Positions 9,268 to 21,438 of a stretch of DNA of 64,000 bases are shown here, in pieces (position 1 is the first letter of the stretch; the number at the start of each line of letters is the position of its first letter). The DNA is from Brevibacillus dissolubilis (GTDB taxonomy: Bacteria; Bacillota; Bacilli; Brevibacillales; Brevibacillaceae). Made by a program: the position numbers and the translations under genes. The notes under the pieces were generated by a model. It searched no databases. It worked only from the letters and a program-made list of their open reading frames with translations, and was not told where the DNA came from. The DNA lies in assembly GCF_006170445.1 (NCBI RefSeq), contig NZ_VCNA01000005.1, positions 186,001 to 250,000 of the forward strand. The letters are read 5' to 3'.

Positions 9268-10413
9268 ATGCAAAGATTCGTATACTTAGATCACGCCGCT
9301 ACCACACCGATCCATCCGCAGGTGGCACAGGCGATGCTGCCGTATCTGACAGAGGTGTACGGCAATCCATCCAGCATTCACAGCTTTGGCCGTCAGGCAC
9401 GCCAAGCCTTGGAGAGCGCACGTGAGGAGATTGCTGATTTTCTCGGTGCTGATCCCAAGCAGGTCGTCTTCACCAGCGGCGGTACAGAAGCAGACAATAT
9501 GGCGATCATCGGGGTGGCGATGGCGAACCGCCATAAGGGCAACCACGTCATCACCAGCCAAGTAGAGCATCATGCTGTCCTGCACGCTTGCGAATATCTC
9601 GAAAAGCAAGGCTTCGACGTCACTTATCTGCCTGTGGATCAGACGGGACAGGTCAGCGTCGAAGACCTCAAGCAGGCGGTTCGGGAAGATACGGTGCTGG
9701 TCTCCATCATGTACGGCAACAACGAGATCGGGACGATTCAGCCGATTGAAGAGATCGGTCCGTTTTTGCAGGAAAAAGGCATCTATTTTCACTCTGACTG
9801 TGTGCAGGCATTCGGCATCTTGCGTGTCAAGGCTAATGAATTGCCGGTCGATCTGATCACCGTCTCCGCCCACAAGATCAACGGGCCAAAAGGAATCGGT
9901 GCCCTGTATATCGGTCCTAATGTCGTGATCGAGCCGCATGTCTTCGGCGGCAACCAAGAGCGGAAGCGCCGCGGGGGCACGGAGAATCTGGCTTCGATCG
10001 TAGGCTTTGCCGAAGCGGTGAAGCTGATCAGAGCCAACCGTCAGGAACGGGTCGACAAGTACTTGGGATACCGCGAGACGATGCTGCGGGTTTTTGCCGA
10101 AGAGGGCATCGAATATCTGGTCAACGGGCATCCAGAGCATTTCCTGCCACATGTGCTCAATGTCAGCTTTCCAGGCATCAGTACGGAGACGATGCTCATG
10201 AATCTCGACATCGCAGGGATTGCTGCGGCCAGCGGTTCGGCCTGCACGTCCGGCTCCCTGGAGCTGTCACATGTCCTGAAAGCGATGAATCTGGGCGATC
10301 AATGTGCCAAGTCAGCGATTCGCTTCAGCTTCGGAACGACCAATACAGCTGAAGAAGTAGAAAAGGCCGCCCGCGATGTAGCCAAAATCGTGAAGCGTCT
10401 CGCTAAAAAATAA
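9268..10413 (+). CDS. iscS: Cysteine desulfurase (IscS/NifS-like, YrvO)
   Basis: PLP enzyme that removes sulfur from cysteine for tRNA thiolation and possibly Fe-S work. LDHAATTPIHP at the N-terminus, the PLP lysine K203 in SAHKINGPKG, and the persulfide cysteine C326 in SGSACTSGS are all present. 381 aa is normal. It is co-transcribed with cymR. In B. subtilis yrvO is followed by trmU (mnmA), which receives its sulfur; here mnmA is absent and a chemoreceptor gene follows, so the partner must be elsewhere. Confidence 0.93.
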   Translation: MQRFVYLDHAATTPIHPQVAQAMLPYLTEVYGNPSSIHSFGRQARQALESAREEIADFLGADPKQVVFTSGGTEADNMAIIGVAMANRHKGNHVITSQVEHHAVLHACEYLEKQGFDVTYLPVDQTGQVSVEDLKQAVREDTVLVSIMYGNNEIGTIQPIEEIGPFLQEKGIYFHSDCVQAFGILRVKANELPVDLITVSAHKINGPKGIGALYIGPNVVIEPHVFGGNQERKRRGGTENLASIVGFAEAVKLIRANRQERVDKYLGYRETMLRVFAEEGIEYLVNGHPEHFLPHVLNVSFPGISTETMLMNLDIAGIAAASGSACTSGSLELSHVLKAMNLGDQCAKSAIRFSFGTTNTAEEVEKAARDVAKIVKRLAKK

Positions 10414-10420
10414 GGATGCA

Positions 10421-10466
10421 AAGAGCACCCGACTCTAGGTCTAAAGAGCCGGGTGCTCTTTTATTT
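10421..10466 (+). terminator. Terminator after iscS
   Basis: AAGAGCACCCG pairs with CGGGTGCTCTT, followed by TTATTTT. Confidence 0.85.
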
Positions 10467-10617
10467 TCACCTAACATATGCCTGAAAATAGCCTGAAAAA
10501 TATACGAATTTAGATGTTTCATTTTTCCTAATTGATGTTAAAATAATCGTTATGGTGGTATAGAGGTCCAAATTGAATAGATCAATATGCTTACAAAGAA
10601 TATGCGGAGGAATGTCA

Positions 10618-12288
10618 ATGAACCTGCTTAACAGCACCTTGTCCATACGATACAAACTGTTAGCCGCCGTGATTCTCCTAACACTTGTACCGTTGTTGAC
10701 CATCAGTTTGATCCAATTTAACAATTCGGAGAAAATGATATATCAATTGGCTGTCTCCGACTTGAACTACATCACCTCGATTAAGGCAAAAGAACTGGAG
10801 CCTTACACCCTGAACACACAGTTGAGCGAACCGACCAAAGAGCGGATCAACAGCGTGCTCAATGATGTGCAGGAGAACTACTACAAGCCTAATGATATGA
10901 GTGGTTTGGCATTTATCATCGACGAAAAAGGCACTATTTTATTTCATCCTTCTTCTGATATGGTCAATAAAGATGTAAGTGCATCTACTTTTATTCAAAC
11001 CATGCTGTCCGGTAAGAAAGGTCATGTCGTGTATGAAGAGGAAGGGATCGAGTCGATTACCTCCTACGCAAAGCTGCCTAACGGTTGGACAATCGGGGTC
11101 AGCACCCATACTGAGGACCTGCTCCGTCTGATGGGAGATCACCGCAGCAGCGTGATTTTGGTCGCTTCTATTTTTGGAACGGTTGCTGTGATTGCGGGTT
11201 CCTTTATCGTGGCCCGCGTACATGGGCCGATCAGTGAGCTGGTCAAAGCGATGCGTCAGGCCGAGACGGGTGACCTGACTCCGCGCGTGTCGGTCAAGAC
11301 CAAGGACGAGATCGGTCAGATGTCCATGATGTTCAACGAGATGATGACCGTCTTCTCCTCCATGCTAAGAGAAGTGCGGGATGTCTCGACACAGGTCGCC
11401 GGTTCTTCTGAAGCCGTGCGTGGCAGTGCGACGGAGAGTGCCCGTGCAGCTGAGCAGATCGCCGAAGCCGCAGGTGAGATCGCAGCAAGCAGTGAAAAGC
11501 AGCGTGACTATATGAAAGCGACTTCCGAATCCCTGCACCAGATGGACCGTGACGTAGAGCGTATCGCCACATCAGCACTCAATGTCAGCAACGACTCCGA
11601 TCTGGCGAACCAATATGCGCGTGAAGGGGAAAAAACCCTCCAAGAGCTTGTCTCTGAGATGGATCAGATCACCGATAAGGTACATGCCAGTGAAGCGGTC
11701 ATCCGTGAGCTGGGCAACCGTTCCGAAGCGATCCGGGGCATCATTACGATCATCCGTGAAATCAGCGCCCAGACCAACCTGCTGGCTCTCAATGCCGCGA
11801 TTGAAGCCGCACGTGCCGGTGAGCAGGGCAAAAGCTTTGCCGTTGTCGCCAACGAGGTGCGCAAGCTGGCTGAGCAGTCCGGTCACGCTGCAGAAGAGAT
11901 CTCCAAGCTGATCACCTTCATTCATGCAGAGATCACCGAAGCCGTCTCCACGATGGAGGAGACGACCACTGCTGTACAGGAGGGCCGTACCAGCGTGTCC
12001 GCTGCCGGACGTGCGTTCCAGCAGATCTCTACCGCGATTGATCATGTCAACGAACAGATCGGCCGTATGAACCAAGCGGCACAAGCGATTTCTAAAGATA
12101 CCAACAATGTCGTGCTCAATGCCGATCAAATCACAGCCCTTGTCGAAGCATCCACTAGAGATACCCAAGAGGTGGCTTCTGCTTCTGAGATGCAGACCGC
12201 AACCGTCGAAGAGATGACGGCCGCTTCTGAAGCCTTGGCCTACATGGCAGATAAGTTGTCAGAACAAGTAAAACGGTTTACAATCTAA
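10618..12288 (+). CDS. Transmembrane methyl-accepting chemotaxis protein
   Basis: A 556-aa chemoreceptor. One membrane helix lies near residues 13-32, then an extracellular Cache-like ligand-binding region (about 35-180, with [17 protein letters not shown] and [10 protein letters not shown]), a second membrane helix near 185-207, a HAMP domain, and the long cytoplasmic signalling coiled coil with the hairpin tip [17 protein letters not shown]. Start ATG 10618 has GGAGG nine bases upstream; the longer frame from 10573 has none. It stands alone between iscS and recD2, with terminators on both sides, so it looks like an insertion into the conserved order. Ligand unknown. Confidence 0.9.
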   Translation: MNLLNSTLSIRYKLLAAVILLTLVPLLTISLIQFNNSEKMIYQLAVSDLNYITSIKAKELEPYTLNTQLSEPTKERINSVLNDVQENYYKPNDMSGLAFIIDEKGTILFHPSSDMVNKDVSASTFIQTMLSGKKGHVVYEEEGIESITSYAKLPNGWTIGVSTHTEDLLRLMGDHRSSVILVASIFGTVAVIAGSFIVARVHGPISELVKAMRQAETGDLTPRVSVKTKDEIGQMSMMFNEMMTVFSSMLREVRDVSTQVAGSSEAVRGSATESARAAEQIAEAAGEIAASSEKQRDYMKATSESLHQMDRDVERIATSALNVSNDSDLANQYAREGEKTLQELVSEMDQITDKVHASEAVIRELGNRSEAIRGIITIIREISAQTNLLALNAAIEAARAGEQGKSFAVVANEVRKLAEQSGHAAEEISKLITFIHAEITEAVSTMEETTTAVQEGRTSVSAAGRAFQQISTAIDHVNEQIGRMNQAAQAISKDTNNVVLNADQITALVEASTRDTQEVASASEMQTATVEEMTAASEALAYMADKLSEQVKRFTI

Positions 12289-12308
12289 GGGTAGATAAAA
12301 GTTCAGCA

Positions 12309-12337
12309 AAATCCACTTTTGTCAAAGTGGATTTTTG
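12309..12337 (+). terminator. Terminator after the chemoreceptor gene
   Basis: AAAATCCACTTT and AAAGTGGATTTT form a stem followed by TTGTG. It lies just before the recD2 SD, so recD2 may rely partly on readthrough or on a promoter within this region. Confidence 0.75.
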
Positions 12338-12356
12338 TGTTGGGAGGCGGAATCAT

Positions 12357-14624
12357 TTGTCTGAGCAGCAATCGCTCCCCCTTTTCACGGAGAAATACAT
12401 CCGTGGGACGCTAAAGCACGAGATCTTCTATAACGAAGAGAACTGGTACGGTATCGTCCGGATCCAGATTGAAGAAGCAACCGAGCCGATTAAAGAAGCG
12501 GATGTGATTGTGGTTGGTCATTTTCCACGACCGCATCCAGATGAGATCTATACATTTTACGGCACATGGAAAACGCACCCGAAGTACGGGGATCAATACG
12601 ATGCGCACCGCTACGAGCGGGAGACACCGAAGACGAAGTCCGGTGTGGAAAAATACCTTGCCAGCGGTCTGTTCAGCGGAATCGGAAAAAAGCTGGCCAA
12701 GCGGATTGTGGATGCGCTTGGGGTGGATGCGCTGACGATTATCGCCAATGACCCAGATCAGCTGTCCACCATTCCGGGGATTTCGCCGCAGCGTGCCCGG
12801 GCGATTTATGAATCGGTGCTGGAGCATCAGCAGCTGGAGAGGACGATGGTCTTCCTGTATGAATTCGGGATTGGGGTGCATCTGGCCCTGCGGATTTATC
12901 AGACGTACAAAGACCAGACGATGACCGTCCTGACGGAGACGCCATACAGATTGATCGAAGACATCCAAGGCATTGGCTTCAAGCGCGCCGATGAAATCGC
13001 ACGTACCACCGGAATTGCACCGTCTTCGCCAGAGCGGCTGAAGGCGGCGACACTGTATGTCCTACAGGAAGCAAGCTATGGCGAGGGGCATGTGTACTAC
13101 ATGTACTTTGCCTTGCTGGAAGACACGATTCATCTGCTCAGAGATATCGGTGGGCATGATTTTGACATGGATGATTTTGATGCGGGGCTAGAAGAGCTGG
13201 TACAGGGCTCCAAGATCATCTGGGAGGACGAGCGTGTCTATCTGCCGTCCCTTTATTTCGCAGAGGTGGGCTTTGCCAAGCGGCTCCGTTATTTTGCAGA
13301 CCGGGGAGTGCTGGCTGAGTATCCGGCCTCTGAGTTTTATCAGGCGATTGGGCAGGTGGAGGACGAGCTTGCCATTACGTATGCCCAGCAGCAGAGGGAT
13401 GCTGTCGAGATGGCGATGACAGAGGGCCTGATGCTTCTGACCGGGGGACCGGGTACAGGAAAGACGACCGTGATCAAAGGAATCTGTCATGTATTTGCCC
13501 AGCTCAACGGGATTTCGCTTGATGTTGAAAGCTACGACCCGATGGAGAATCCGTTTCCCATCCTTTTGGTGGCGCCTACCGGACGTGCAGCCAAGCGGAT
13601 GAGCGAGACGACAGGACTGCCTGCGATGACGATCCACCGCCTGCTCGGGTTCAAAGGAGACGGCTTCGAGCATGACAACCAAAACCCGGTCAGGGGCAAG
13701 CTGATTATCGTCGACGAGATGTCGATGGTCGATATCTGGCTGATCAATCAACTGTTCCGTGCGCTGCCGGATGATATCCATGTCGTGATGGTAGGAGACC
13801 CAGACCAGCTCCCGTCCGTGGGTCCAGGCAATGTGCTGCATGATATGGTCGAATCCAGACTCCTGCCGATGGTGCAGCTGACCGAGATTTACCGTCAGGC
13901 GCAGGAATCGTCGATCATCCAACTGGCTCACGCGATTCGGGAGGGTGTCGTTCCGGCTGATCTGCTGTCCAAGCAGCAGGATCGACGATTTTTCACAAGT
14001 TCGCCACAAGATGTGGTCCAAGCCGTGAAACAAATTTGCTCCGGAGCCGTATTAAAGGGATACACGGCAAAAGATATCCAAGTCCTCGCCCCTGTTTACA
14101 AAGGGGTAGCAGGGGTTAACCAGTTAAATATCGAATTACAAGAATTATTCAATCCCAAATCAGACCAGAAGCGGGAAGTCACCTTTGGCGAAACCATCTT
14201 TCGTTCTGGGGACAAGGTCCTGCAGCTGGTGAACAACGCAGATGAACAAGTCTTCAACGGGGATATCGGTGAAGTCGTGGCTATTTTTCACCCGAAAGAA
14301 AATGAAGAAAATGAGGAACTGCTGGTCGTTTCCTTCGATGGCCGTGAAGTGCAGTATAAGCGCTCCCAGTACCATCAATTGACGTTAGCTTACTGTTGCT
14401 CCGTGCATAAGTCACAGGGCAGTGAATTTCCTATTGTTATCTTGCCGTTCGTCAAAAATTACTACCGCATGCTGAGACGCAAGCTGGCTTATACGGGTGT
14501 GACGCGGAGCAAATCCTTTTTGCTGATGTGTGGAGACCCGGATGCGTTTCGGATTGCGGTGGAGAGTAATGACGAGGGAGTCCGGTATACGTACCTGCAA
14601 AAACGATTGCGTCAGCCTGACTGA
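12357..14624 (+). CDS. recD2: ATP-dependent RecD2-like DNA helicase (YrrC)
   Basis: SF1B 5'-3' helicase of the RecD2 type, which works without RecBC in DNA repair and fork maintenance. The N-terminal OB and helix-hairpin-helix region includes IPGISPQRARAI and IQGIGFKRADEIA; Walker A is GGPGTGKTT with K369; the DEMSMVD box follows, then GDPDQLPSVGPGNVL and a C-terminal VHKSQGSEFP. 755 aa fits the family. The start is TTG 12357 with GGGAGG ten bases upstream; the in-frame GTG at 12327 falls inside the preceding terminator. Confidence 0.93.
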   Translation: MSEQQSLPLFTEKYIRGTLKHEIFYNEENWYGIVRIQIEEATEPIKEADVIVVGHFPRPHPDEIYTFYGTWKTHPKYGDQYDAHRYERETPKTKSGVEKYLASGLFSGIGKKLAKRIVDALGVDALTIIANDPDQLSTIPGISPQRARAIYESVLEHQQLERTMVFLYEFGIGVHLALRIYQTYKDQTMTVLTETPYRLIEDIQGIGFKRADEIARTTGIAPSSPERLKAATLYVLQEASYGEGHVYYMYFALLEDTIHLLRDIGGHDFDMDDFDAGLEELVQGSKIIWEDERVYLPSLYFAEVGFAKRLRYFADRGVLAEYPASEFYQAIGQVEDELAITYAQQQRDAVEMAMTEGLMLLTGGPGTGKTTVIKGICHVFAQLNGISLDVESYDPMENPFPILLVAPTGRAAKRMSETTGLPAMTIHRLLGFKGDGFEHDNQNPVRGKLIIVDEMSMVDIWLINQLFRALPDDIHVVMVGDPDQLPSVGPGNVLHDMVESRLLPMVQLTEIYRQAQESSIIQLAHAIREGVVPADLLSKQQDRRFFTSSPQDVVQAVKQICSGAVLKGYTAKDIQVLAPVYKGVAGVNQLNIELQELFNPKSDQKREVTFGETIFRSGDKVLQLVNNADEQVFNGDIGEVVAIFHPKENEENEELLVVSFDGREVQYKRSQYHQLTLAYCCSVHKSQGSEFPIVILPFVKNYYRMLRRKLAYTGVTRSKSFLLMCGDPDAFRIAVESNDEGVRYTYLQKRLRQPD

Positions 14625-14708
14625 CGCCGTTACCTGAACTGGAACAGTTTATCGCGCATGTGGCACACTTAACCGCCAATACTAAGGGAAGCGGGGAGGG
14701 TTGCCTCT

Positions 14709-15200
14709 ATGCGCAGAGCTTTGGACATTCTGGGACTGCCGGTCTTGTGTCTTGCCACAGGTGAGAAGATCGGGGAAGTCTGTGACATTCTCTGTGACCT
14801 GAAGTCGAAAGTCATCGGAGTCGTGATCCAAGAAGCAGGATGGTTCCAGAGCGGTAAGTATGTTCCAATTGCCCAGATCCATGCCTTTGGGGAAGATTAC
14901 CTCACTGTCACAGGCATTGATGCGATTACTCCTATGCGTCAGCTTGACCCTGCCTATACGGTCGGACTTGTCACAGGAAAGCTAACCATCAAAGGAAAAC
15001 CAGTGATTACGGAGAGCGGTGAATTGCTCGGGATCGTCGAGGACGTTTATTTTTCCTCGGATTGGACGAAAATGGTAGGGTACGAATTATCGGACGGATG
15101 GATCGCTGACGTCACCGAAGGGCGCAAGCGTATGCCGAATGATCCACCTTTTACCGTCGGAAAAGAATCCCTCATCGTTCCGCACATGAACCGTATTTAG
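14709..15200 (+). CDS. PRC-barrel domain protein (YrrD-like)
   Basis: A 163-aa protein with two PRC-barrel-like halves: LGLPVLCLATGEKIGEVCDI at about 6-25 and KPVITESGELLGIVEDVYF at about 98-116. PRC barrels are small beta domains found in RimM, photosynthetic reaction centres and many sporulation proteins; the function of YrrD is not known to me. No signal peptide. It follows recD2 as yrrD follows yrrC in B. subtilis. Start ATG has GGGAGG upstream. Confidence 0.78.
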   Translation: MRRALDILGLPVLCLATGEKIGEVCDILCDLKSKVIGVVIQEAGWFQSGKYVPIAQIHAFGEDYLTVTGIDAITPMRQLDPAYTVGLVTGKLTIKGKPVITESGELLGIVEDVYFSSDWTKMVGYELSDGWIADVTEGRKRMPNDPPFTVGKESLIVPHMNRI

Positions 15201-15225
15201 GCGCTTGAGCCTGTAGGAGGAAAGT

Positions 15226-15429
15226 ATGATGCGTGTATCTTGCCCCAACTGTGCATCCAAAGATATTGGGAAAATTGGAACCAATCAATACTACTGCTGG
15301 AACTGCTTTGTGGAACTGAGCATCACTGGAGATCAGGTCTCTTCTGTGTATCAAGTGGAAGAAGACGGGTCCCTGCAGTCGCTCAACGATCTGTTTTTCG
15401 ATGATCCTTCCGTTTCCGCACAACTGTAA
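15226..15429 (+). CDS. Small zinc-ribbon-like protein
   Basis: A 67-aa protein with CPNC at residues 6-9 and CWNC at about 24-27, a CxxC-x14-CxxC arrangement that fits a zinc ribbon. The remaining half is acidic. It is preceded by AGGAGG and sits between the PRC-barrel gene and the DUF3918-like gene; B. subtilis has small yrz genes at this place. Function unknown; nucleic acid or protein binding is the usual role of such ribbons. Confidence 0.75.
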   Translation: MMRVSCPNCASKDIGKIGTNQYYCWNCFVELSITGDQVSSVYQVEEDGSLQSLNDLFFDDPSVSAQL

Positions 15430-15461
15430 CACACCAGATCGTTCGAAAGGGGAGGCTGTCA

Positions 15462-15683
15462 TTGGCTAGACGCGGTTTGATGCGTACAATCGTCGTAGGT
15501 GGTCTCGTCGCTGGAGTCGGGTATTGGCTGTCAGCCCGCCGCGGGAAGAAGAATGACAACTGGACGTCATGGATGCCAGACATGAATGTAAGTCGTCTGG
15601 ATGTAGCAGACTGGCTGCCCTCTCGTCGTCAGATGTGGAAATTCGGGCGCAAGGTGTTGCGCACGGTGAACCGTGCCCGCTAA
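15462..15683 (+). CDS. Small membrane protein, DUF3918/YrzQ-like
   Basis: A 73-aa basic protein. A single short hydrophobic segment (about residues 9-24, TIVVGGLVAGVGYWLS) is followed by RRGKK and a basic C-terminus ending in FGRKVLRTVNRAR. This plan matches small DUF3918 proteins located next to yrzR in bacilli. The start is TTG with GGGGAGG about eight bases upstream. Function unknown. Confidence 0.65.
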   Translation: MARRGLMRTIVVGGLVAGVGYWLSARRGKKNDNWTSWMPDMNVSRLDVADWLPSRRQMWKFGRKVLRTVNRAR

Positions 15684-15710
15684 GCGTAGTGTTTTTGGAA
15701 ATGTGATGTG

Positions 15711-15757
15711 AAAAGGCCCCTTGTTGCCGTAGGAATGCGGTGGCAGGGGGTCTTGTT
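15711..15757 (+). terminator. Imperfect terminator hairpin
   Basis: GGCCCCTTGTTGCCG can pair with CGGTGGCAGGGGGTC, followed by TTGTT. The stem has mismatches and the T tract is weak. Confidence 0.5.
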
Positions 15758-15773
15758 ACGGTGCAAAAATAAA

Positions 15774-15804
15774 AACGTAACGGAGTCGTCTCCGCTACGT
15801 TTTA
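15774..15804 (-). terminator. Bidirectional terminator between convergent genes
   Basis: AAAACGTAACGGAG and TCTCCGCTACGTTTT flank a short loop. It lies just past the stop of the minus-strand PPC-domain gene. Confidence 0.75.
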
Positions 15805-15816
15805 TCTGATTCATGC

Positions 15817-16332
15817 TTAAAAAGCTGGATATTCGACCATGTATGGAACGTTTTTGCTGGAGGAGGTCGTTATTTTTACATAATAATTTTTACCTTCAAC
15901 TGCGTTGAAATCAACATATTCCCACTCTTCACCTGTTGAGGAACCAATCCTGGTCAGGGTTCCATCCGTATTTTCTTTGTACAAGGTGATTGTTCCAGAT
16001 AAGTTATTACCCGCTGAATCTTCTTGGAAAAAGACGTATGCGCTTGTACTCACGGAATCAGTTGCATTGAAAAAAAACCAGTCGATATCACCCGATCCAG
16101 ACACAACACCATTAATGTTCCCTTCAGGAACCTCATCAGCATAGCCGGGAGTGTTGTTCGGCTCGACTTCGTCTGCATCTCCAATGACAGCAAGGCTTGG
16201 TTTTTGTATTTTTACGAACTTTGGATATGTACTGTCGTCACCTGATGCAATTGTTGATTCATTGGCAAAAGCAGCTGAAGAGAATCCTACAATCATGGTT
16301 AAACCGAGGAAACCAGAAATCATTTTTTTCAT
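15817..16332 (-). CDS. Secreted PPC-domain protein
   Basis: A 171-aa exported protein. The N-terminus MKKMISGFLGLTMIVGFSSAAFA is a standard signal peptide. The mature part starts with an acidic DEVEPNNTP motif and continues DIDWFFF...YYVKITTSS, the pattern of a bacterial pre-peptidase C-terminal (PPC) domain, a beta-sandwich normally attached to secreted peptidases. Here it stands alone with no catalytic domain. Start 16332 has AGGAGG nine bases upstream; the longer frame to 16401 has no SD. More AT-rich than its neighbours. Role unknown. Confidence 0.75.
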   Translation of the reverse strand: MKKMISGFLGLTMIVGFSSAAFANESTIASGDDSTYPKFVKIQKPSLAVIGDADEVEPNNTPGYADEVPEGNINGVVSGSGDIDWFFFNATDSVSTSAYVFFQEDSAGNNLSGTITLYKENTDGTLTRIGSSTGEEWEYVDFNAVEGKNYYVKITTSSSKNVPYMVEYPAF

Positions 16333-16595
16333 CAACCAAAACCTCCTAATATTTGGAATTAAATTCATTTTCATAATAACAACACCAATTCTGATTTTCA
16401 ACCATAATATACCATTTATTACAAAAGCTAATTTTTATTTATTTACTTTTAATAAAATGACGACCTTGAACATGGGGATTCAGGAAATCAAAATGAAAGA
16501 GATTCGACAAAGGAGCTCTGACTTTATGTGAATGTTTTCCTCTGTTTTGCGAAACCTAAGAAGCAAGGTTTTGCAGAGGAGGGGGACTCTGACTC

Positions 16596-17657
16596 ATGGA
16601 CATGACACGCACCCGTTTTTTCCGCTTCGCAATCTACACCATCCTAGTCCTAATCATCATTTATCTCATCTGGCTGACTCGCCCCATCCTCAGTGTGATC
16701 TGGGCCATCATCGGGGAGGTGGCGGTTCCTTTTCTAGTCGGGCTGTTGGTCGCCTACCTGCTGCATCCCGTCATCGAACTACTGGAGAAGCGCAAAGTGC
16801 CCCGTCTGGTGGCCGTCCTGCTCATCTATCTGCTGTTCGTGCTGATCATCACGGTAGCGCTGATCAATGCCATCCCCGCATTTACCACACAGCTGATCGA
16901 GCTGTCCGACGACCTGCCACGGCTGACCAAGTGGTATCAGGTCTGGATGCAGGAGTGGGAGGCGCACAAATATTTCCTGCCGGACAGCATCCAAAGCGGC
17001 GTAGACCGCGTGATCATCCAGTCGCAGGAGCGCATGTCGATGGGGATTAGTGAAGTGGTCAACAATGCACGCAATACGCTCGGTAAACTGGTCGCCTATG
17101 CGGTCGTGCCGTTTATCGCGTTTTATATGTTAAAAGACATGAAGGATATCAACCGTGGTTTTATGATGCTCATCCCGCATAAATACCGCAAGCAGGCTGC
17201 CGTGGTGTTTCGGGATATCAACACGTCGCTTGGGAAATACATCCACGGGCAGATTGTGGTGGCAGTGATTGTTGGCGTTTTGGCGTTTTTGGGATATTGG
17301 TTGATCGGCATGCCGTATCCGTTCGTGCTGGCGTCTTTCGTGGCGCTGACCAACATCATTCCCTATATTGGTCCATTGATCGGGGCCATTCCGGCATTGA
17401 TTGTGGCGCTCACGATATCGGTAAAGCAAGTGGTTTTTGTCTTAATCATGAATATGATTGTCCAGGTGCTGGAGGGGAATATTCTCTCGCCGAACATCGT
17501 GGGCAAGTCGCTGCATCTGCATCCGTTGATGATTATCTTTGCTCTCTTAGCCGGGGAGACGGTCGGGGGGATTGTTGGGATGATTTTTGCCGTGCCGGTG
17601 TTGGCGGTGGTGAAGGTGGTTGTGGGGAGAGTGGCGGTGATGGTGCGGGAGGGGTAA
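16596..17657 (+). CDS. AI-2E family transporter (YrrI-like)
   Basis: A 353-aa integral membrane protein with about seven to eight hydrophobic segments: two at the N-terminus (FAIYTILVLIIIYLIWL and the following one), a central amphipathic section, then four to five near the C-terminus with the family motif NIIPYIGPLIGAIPA. This family (PF01594) exports small molecules; the autoinducer-2 role shown for one member should not be assumed here. It lies directly upstream of the alaS T-box, as yrrI lies near alaS in B. subtilis. AGGAGGGGG precedes the ATG. Confidence 0.88.
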   Translation: MDMTRTRFFRFAIYTILVLIIIYLIWLTRPILSVIWAIIGEVAVPFLVGLLVAYLLHPVIELLEKRKVPRLVAVLLIYLLFVLIITVALINAIPAFTTQLIELSDDLPRLTKWYQVWMQEWEAHKYFLPDSIQSGVDRVIIQSQERMSMGISEVVNNARNTLGKLVAYAVVPFIAFYMLKDMKDINRGFMMLIPHKYRKQAAVVFRDINTSLGKYIHGQIVVAVIVGVLAFLGYWLIGMPYPFVLASFVALTNIIPYIGPLIGAIPALIVALTISVKQVVFVLIMNMIVQVLEGNILSPNIVGKSLHLHPLMIIFALLAGETVGGIVGMIFAVPVLAVVKVVVGRVAVMVREG

Positions 17658-17660
17658 ACA

Positions 17661-17690
17661 TTGACATCTCCCAGCCAAAACATCTATAAT
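17661..17690 (+). promoter_or_regulatory. Consensus vegetative promoter of the alaS T-box transcript
   Basis: TTGACA at 17661-17666 and TATAAT at 17685-17690 with an 18-base spacer, a perfect-hexamer sigma-A promoter placed just before the T-box leader. Confidence 0.85.
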
Positions 17691-17696
17691 ACACAA

Positions 17697-17965
17697 AGAA
17701 TCAACTCCATACCCACAGATCGTTGAAGGAACCAGTACATCACAGCCCTTTTTACCAGAGAGGACGCTCCCAGGCTGAGAGAGCATCCAGAAGAAGTGTG
17801 ATCGAACGCTATTCCGAAGACCGGGCAAAAACCGGCGGCAGACTCCGTTATCGTCATCAAAGCGACAGATTTGAATCGGCGCACAAGCCCAATTCACGAT
17901 CTGTAAGCAGGGTGGTACCGCGAGAAAACAGCTTCTCGTCCCTGAGGGGATGAGGGCTTTTTTTA
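17697..17965 (+). promoter_or_regulatory. T-box leader (tRNA-Ala sensing) of alaS
   Basis: The leader contains the conserved T-box AGGGTGGTACCGCG at 17909-17922, followed by a terminator stem (CTCGTCCCT / GGGGATGAG) and a T tract at 17935-17965. Uncharged tRNA pairs with the T-box and prevents termination. The GCT in GAACGCTATT (around 17807) followed by A is the likely alanine specifier codon, consistent with the alaS gene downstream. Confidence 0.93.
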
Positions 17966-18006
17966 TTTATCCAAAAGTCAAAAAGTCAGATCAGGAGGAT
18001 GTAAAC

Positions 18007-20655
<2,649 letters not shown>

Positions 20656-20742
20656 ATCCGAAACAAAATTCGCGCGGACAAGGAATTTCGACGTCCGAGT
20701 CGAATAGAACTGGAAAAGAGTTCCACAAGCGAGGTGTTGGTC

Positions 20743-21003
20743 ATGTCCATGGATAATACCGTGAAATTTACGGTCCCTAAAGAGACAAGTGAGGCAGAGG
20801 TTAAGGAGACGCTCAGCGTCGTATACACATCCCTGCAAGAAAAAGGCTACAATCCGATCACGCAGATCGTCGGCTATCTTTTATCCGGTGATCCAGCCTT
20901 CATCCCTCGCCACAACAATGCACGCAGTCTGATCGGAAAAATCGAACGGGATAAGATCATCGAAGAGATGGTCAAGGGCTATTTGGCTACGAACCGTTCC
21001 TAA
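20743..21003 (+). CDS. reoM: IreB/ReoM-family regulatory phosphoprotein (YrzL)
   Basis: An 86-aa DUF965 protein. The family core [25 protein letters not shown] is fully conserved. In Listeria ReoM, phosphorylated by PrkA, controls ClpCP turnover of MurA; in Enterococcus IreB is an IreK substrate. A conserved N-terminal Thr in such proteins is the phosphosite; T6 or T10 here are candidates. ATG 20743 has GAGGTG six bases upstream and matches the family start. It heads the yrzL-ruvX-yrzB cluster conserved after alaS in Firmicutes. Confidence 0.9.
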   Translation: MSMDNTVKFTVPKETSEAEVKETLSVVYTSLQEKGYNPITQIVGYLLSGDPAFIPRHNNARSLIGKIERDKIIEEMVKGYLATNRS

Positions 21004-21018
21004 GCTGGGAGAGTTTTT

Positions 21019-21432
21019 ATGCGGATTATGGGATTAGATGTCGGTGAACGGACGATCGGGGTGGCGGTCAGCGATGCCATGGGCTGGACAGCTCAGGGCG
21101 TCGAGACCATCCGCCGCGATTCCAAGGAAAAAGATTTTGCGCGTCTGGGTGAATTGATCGCCCAGCATGAGGTAAAATCTATTGTCGTCGGCTTGCCCAA
21201 GAATATGAACGGCACACTCGGCCCAAAAGGGGAGTACTGCACCGCATTTGGCAACGAGGTGGGAGCACGTTTTGACCTGCCTGTCCACATGTGGGATGAG
21301 CGTCTGACCACCATGGCTGCTGAGCGTATGCTGATCTCCGCTGACGTAAGCCGGCAAAAACGCAAAAAAGTAATAGATAAAATGGCGGCAGTCCTGATCC
21401 TGCAAGGATATCTGGACTCCCAATCGAGGTGA
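21019..21432 (+). CDS. ruvX: Holliday junction resolvase-like / pre-16S rRNA nuclease (RuvX/YqgF)
   Basis: A 137-aa RNase H-fold protein. It has the N-terminal metal-binding motif [18 protein letters not shown], the middle [11 protein letters not shown] strand, and WDERLTT with the conserved Asp/Glu, then the C-terminal [14 protein letters not shown]. In E. coli YqgF is linked to 5' processing of 16S rRNA; a Holliday-junction role was proposed earlier. It sits 15 bases after yrzL with GGGAGAG before the ATG. Confidence 0.93.
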   Translation: MRIMGLDVGERTIGVAVSDAMGWTAQGVETIRRDSKEKDFARLGELIAQHEVKSIVVGLPKNMNGTLGPKGEYCTAFGNEVGARFDLPVHMWDERLTTMAAERMLISADVSRQKRKKVIDKMAAVLILQGYLDSQSR

Positions 21433-21438
21433 CCACTG

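Noticed and set aside
16532-17050. 172-codon frame overlapping the AI-2E transporter
   Set aside because: Out of frame with a clear membrane transporter; composition is Arg/His/Ser/Pro-rich as in shadow frames.
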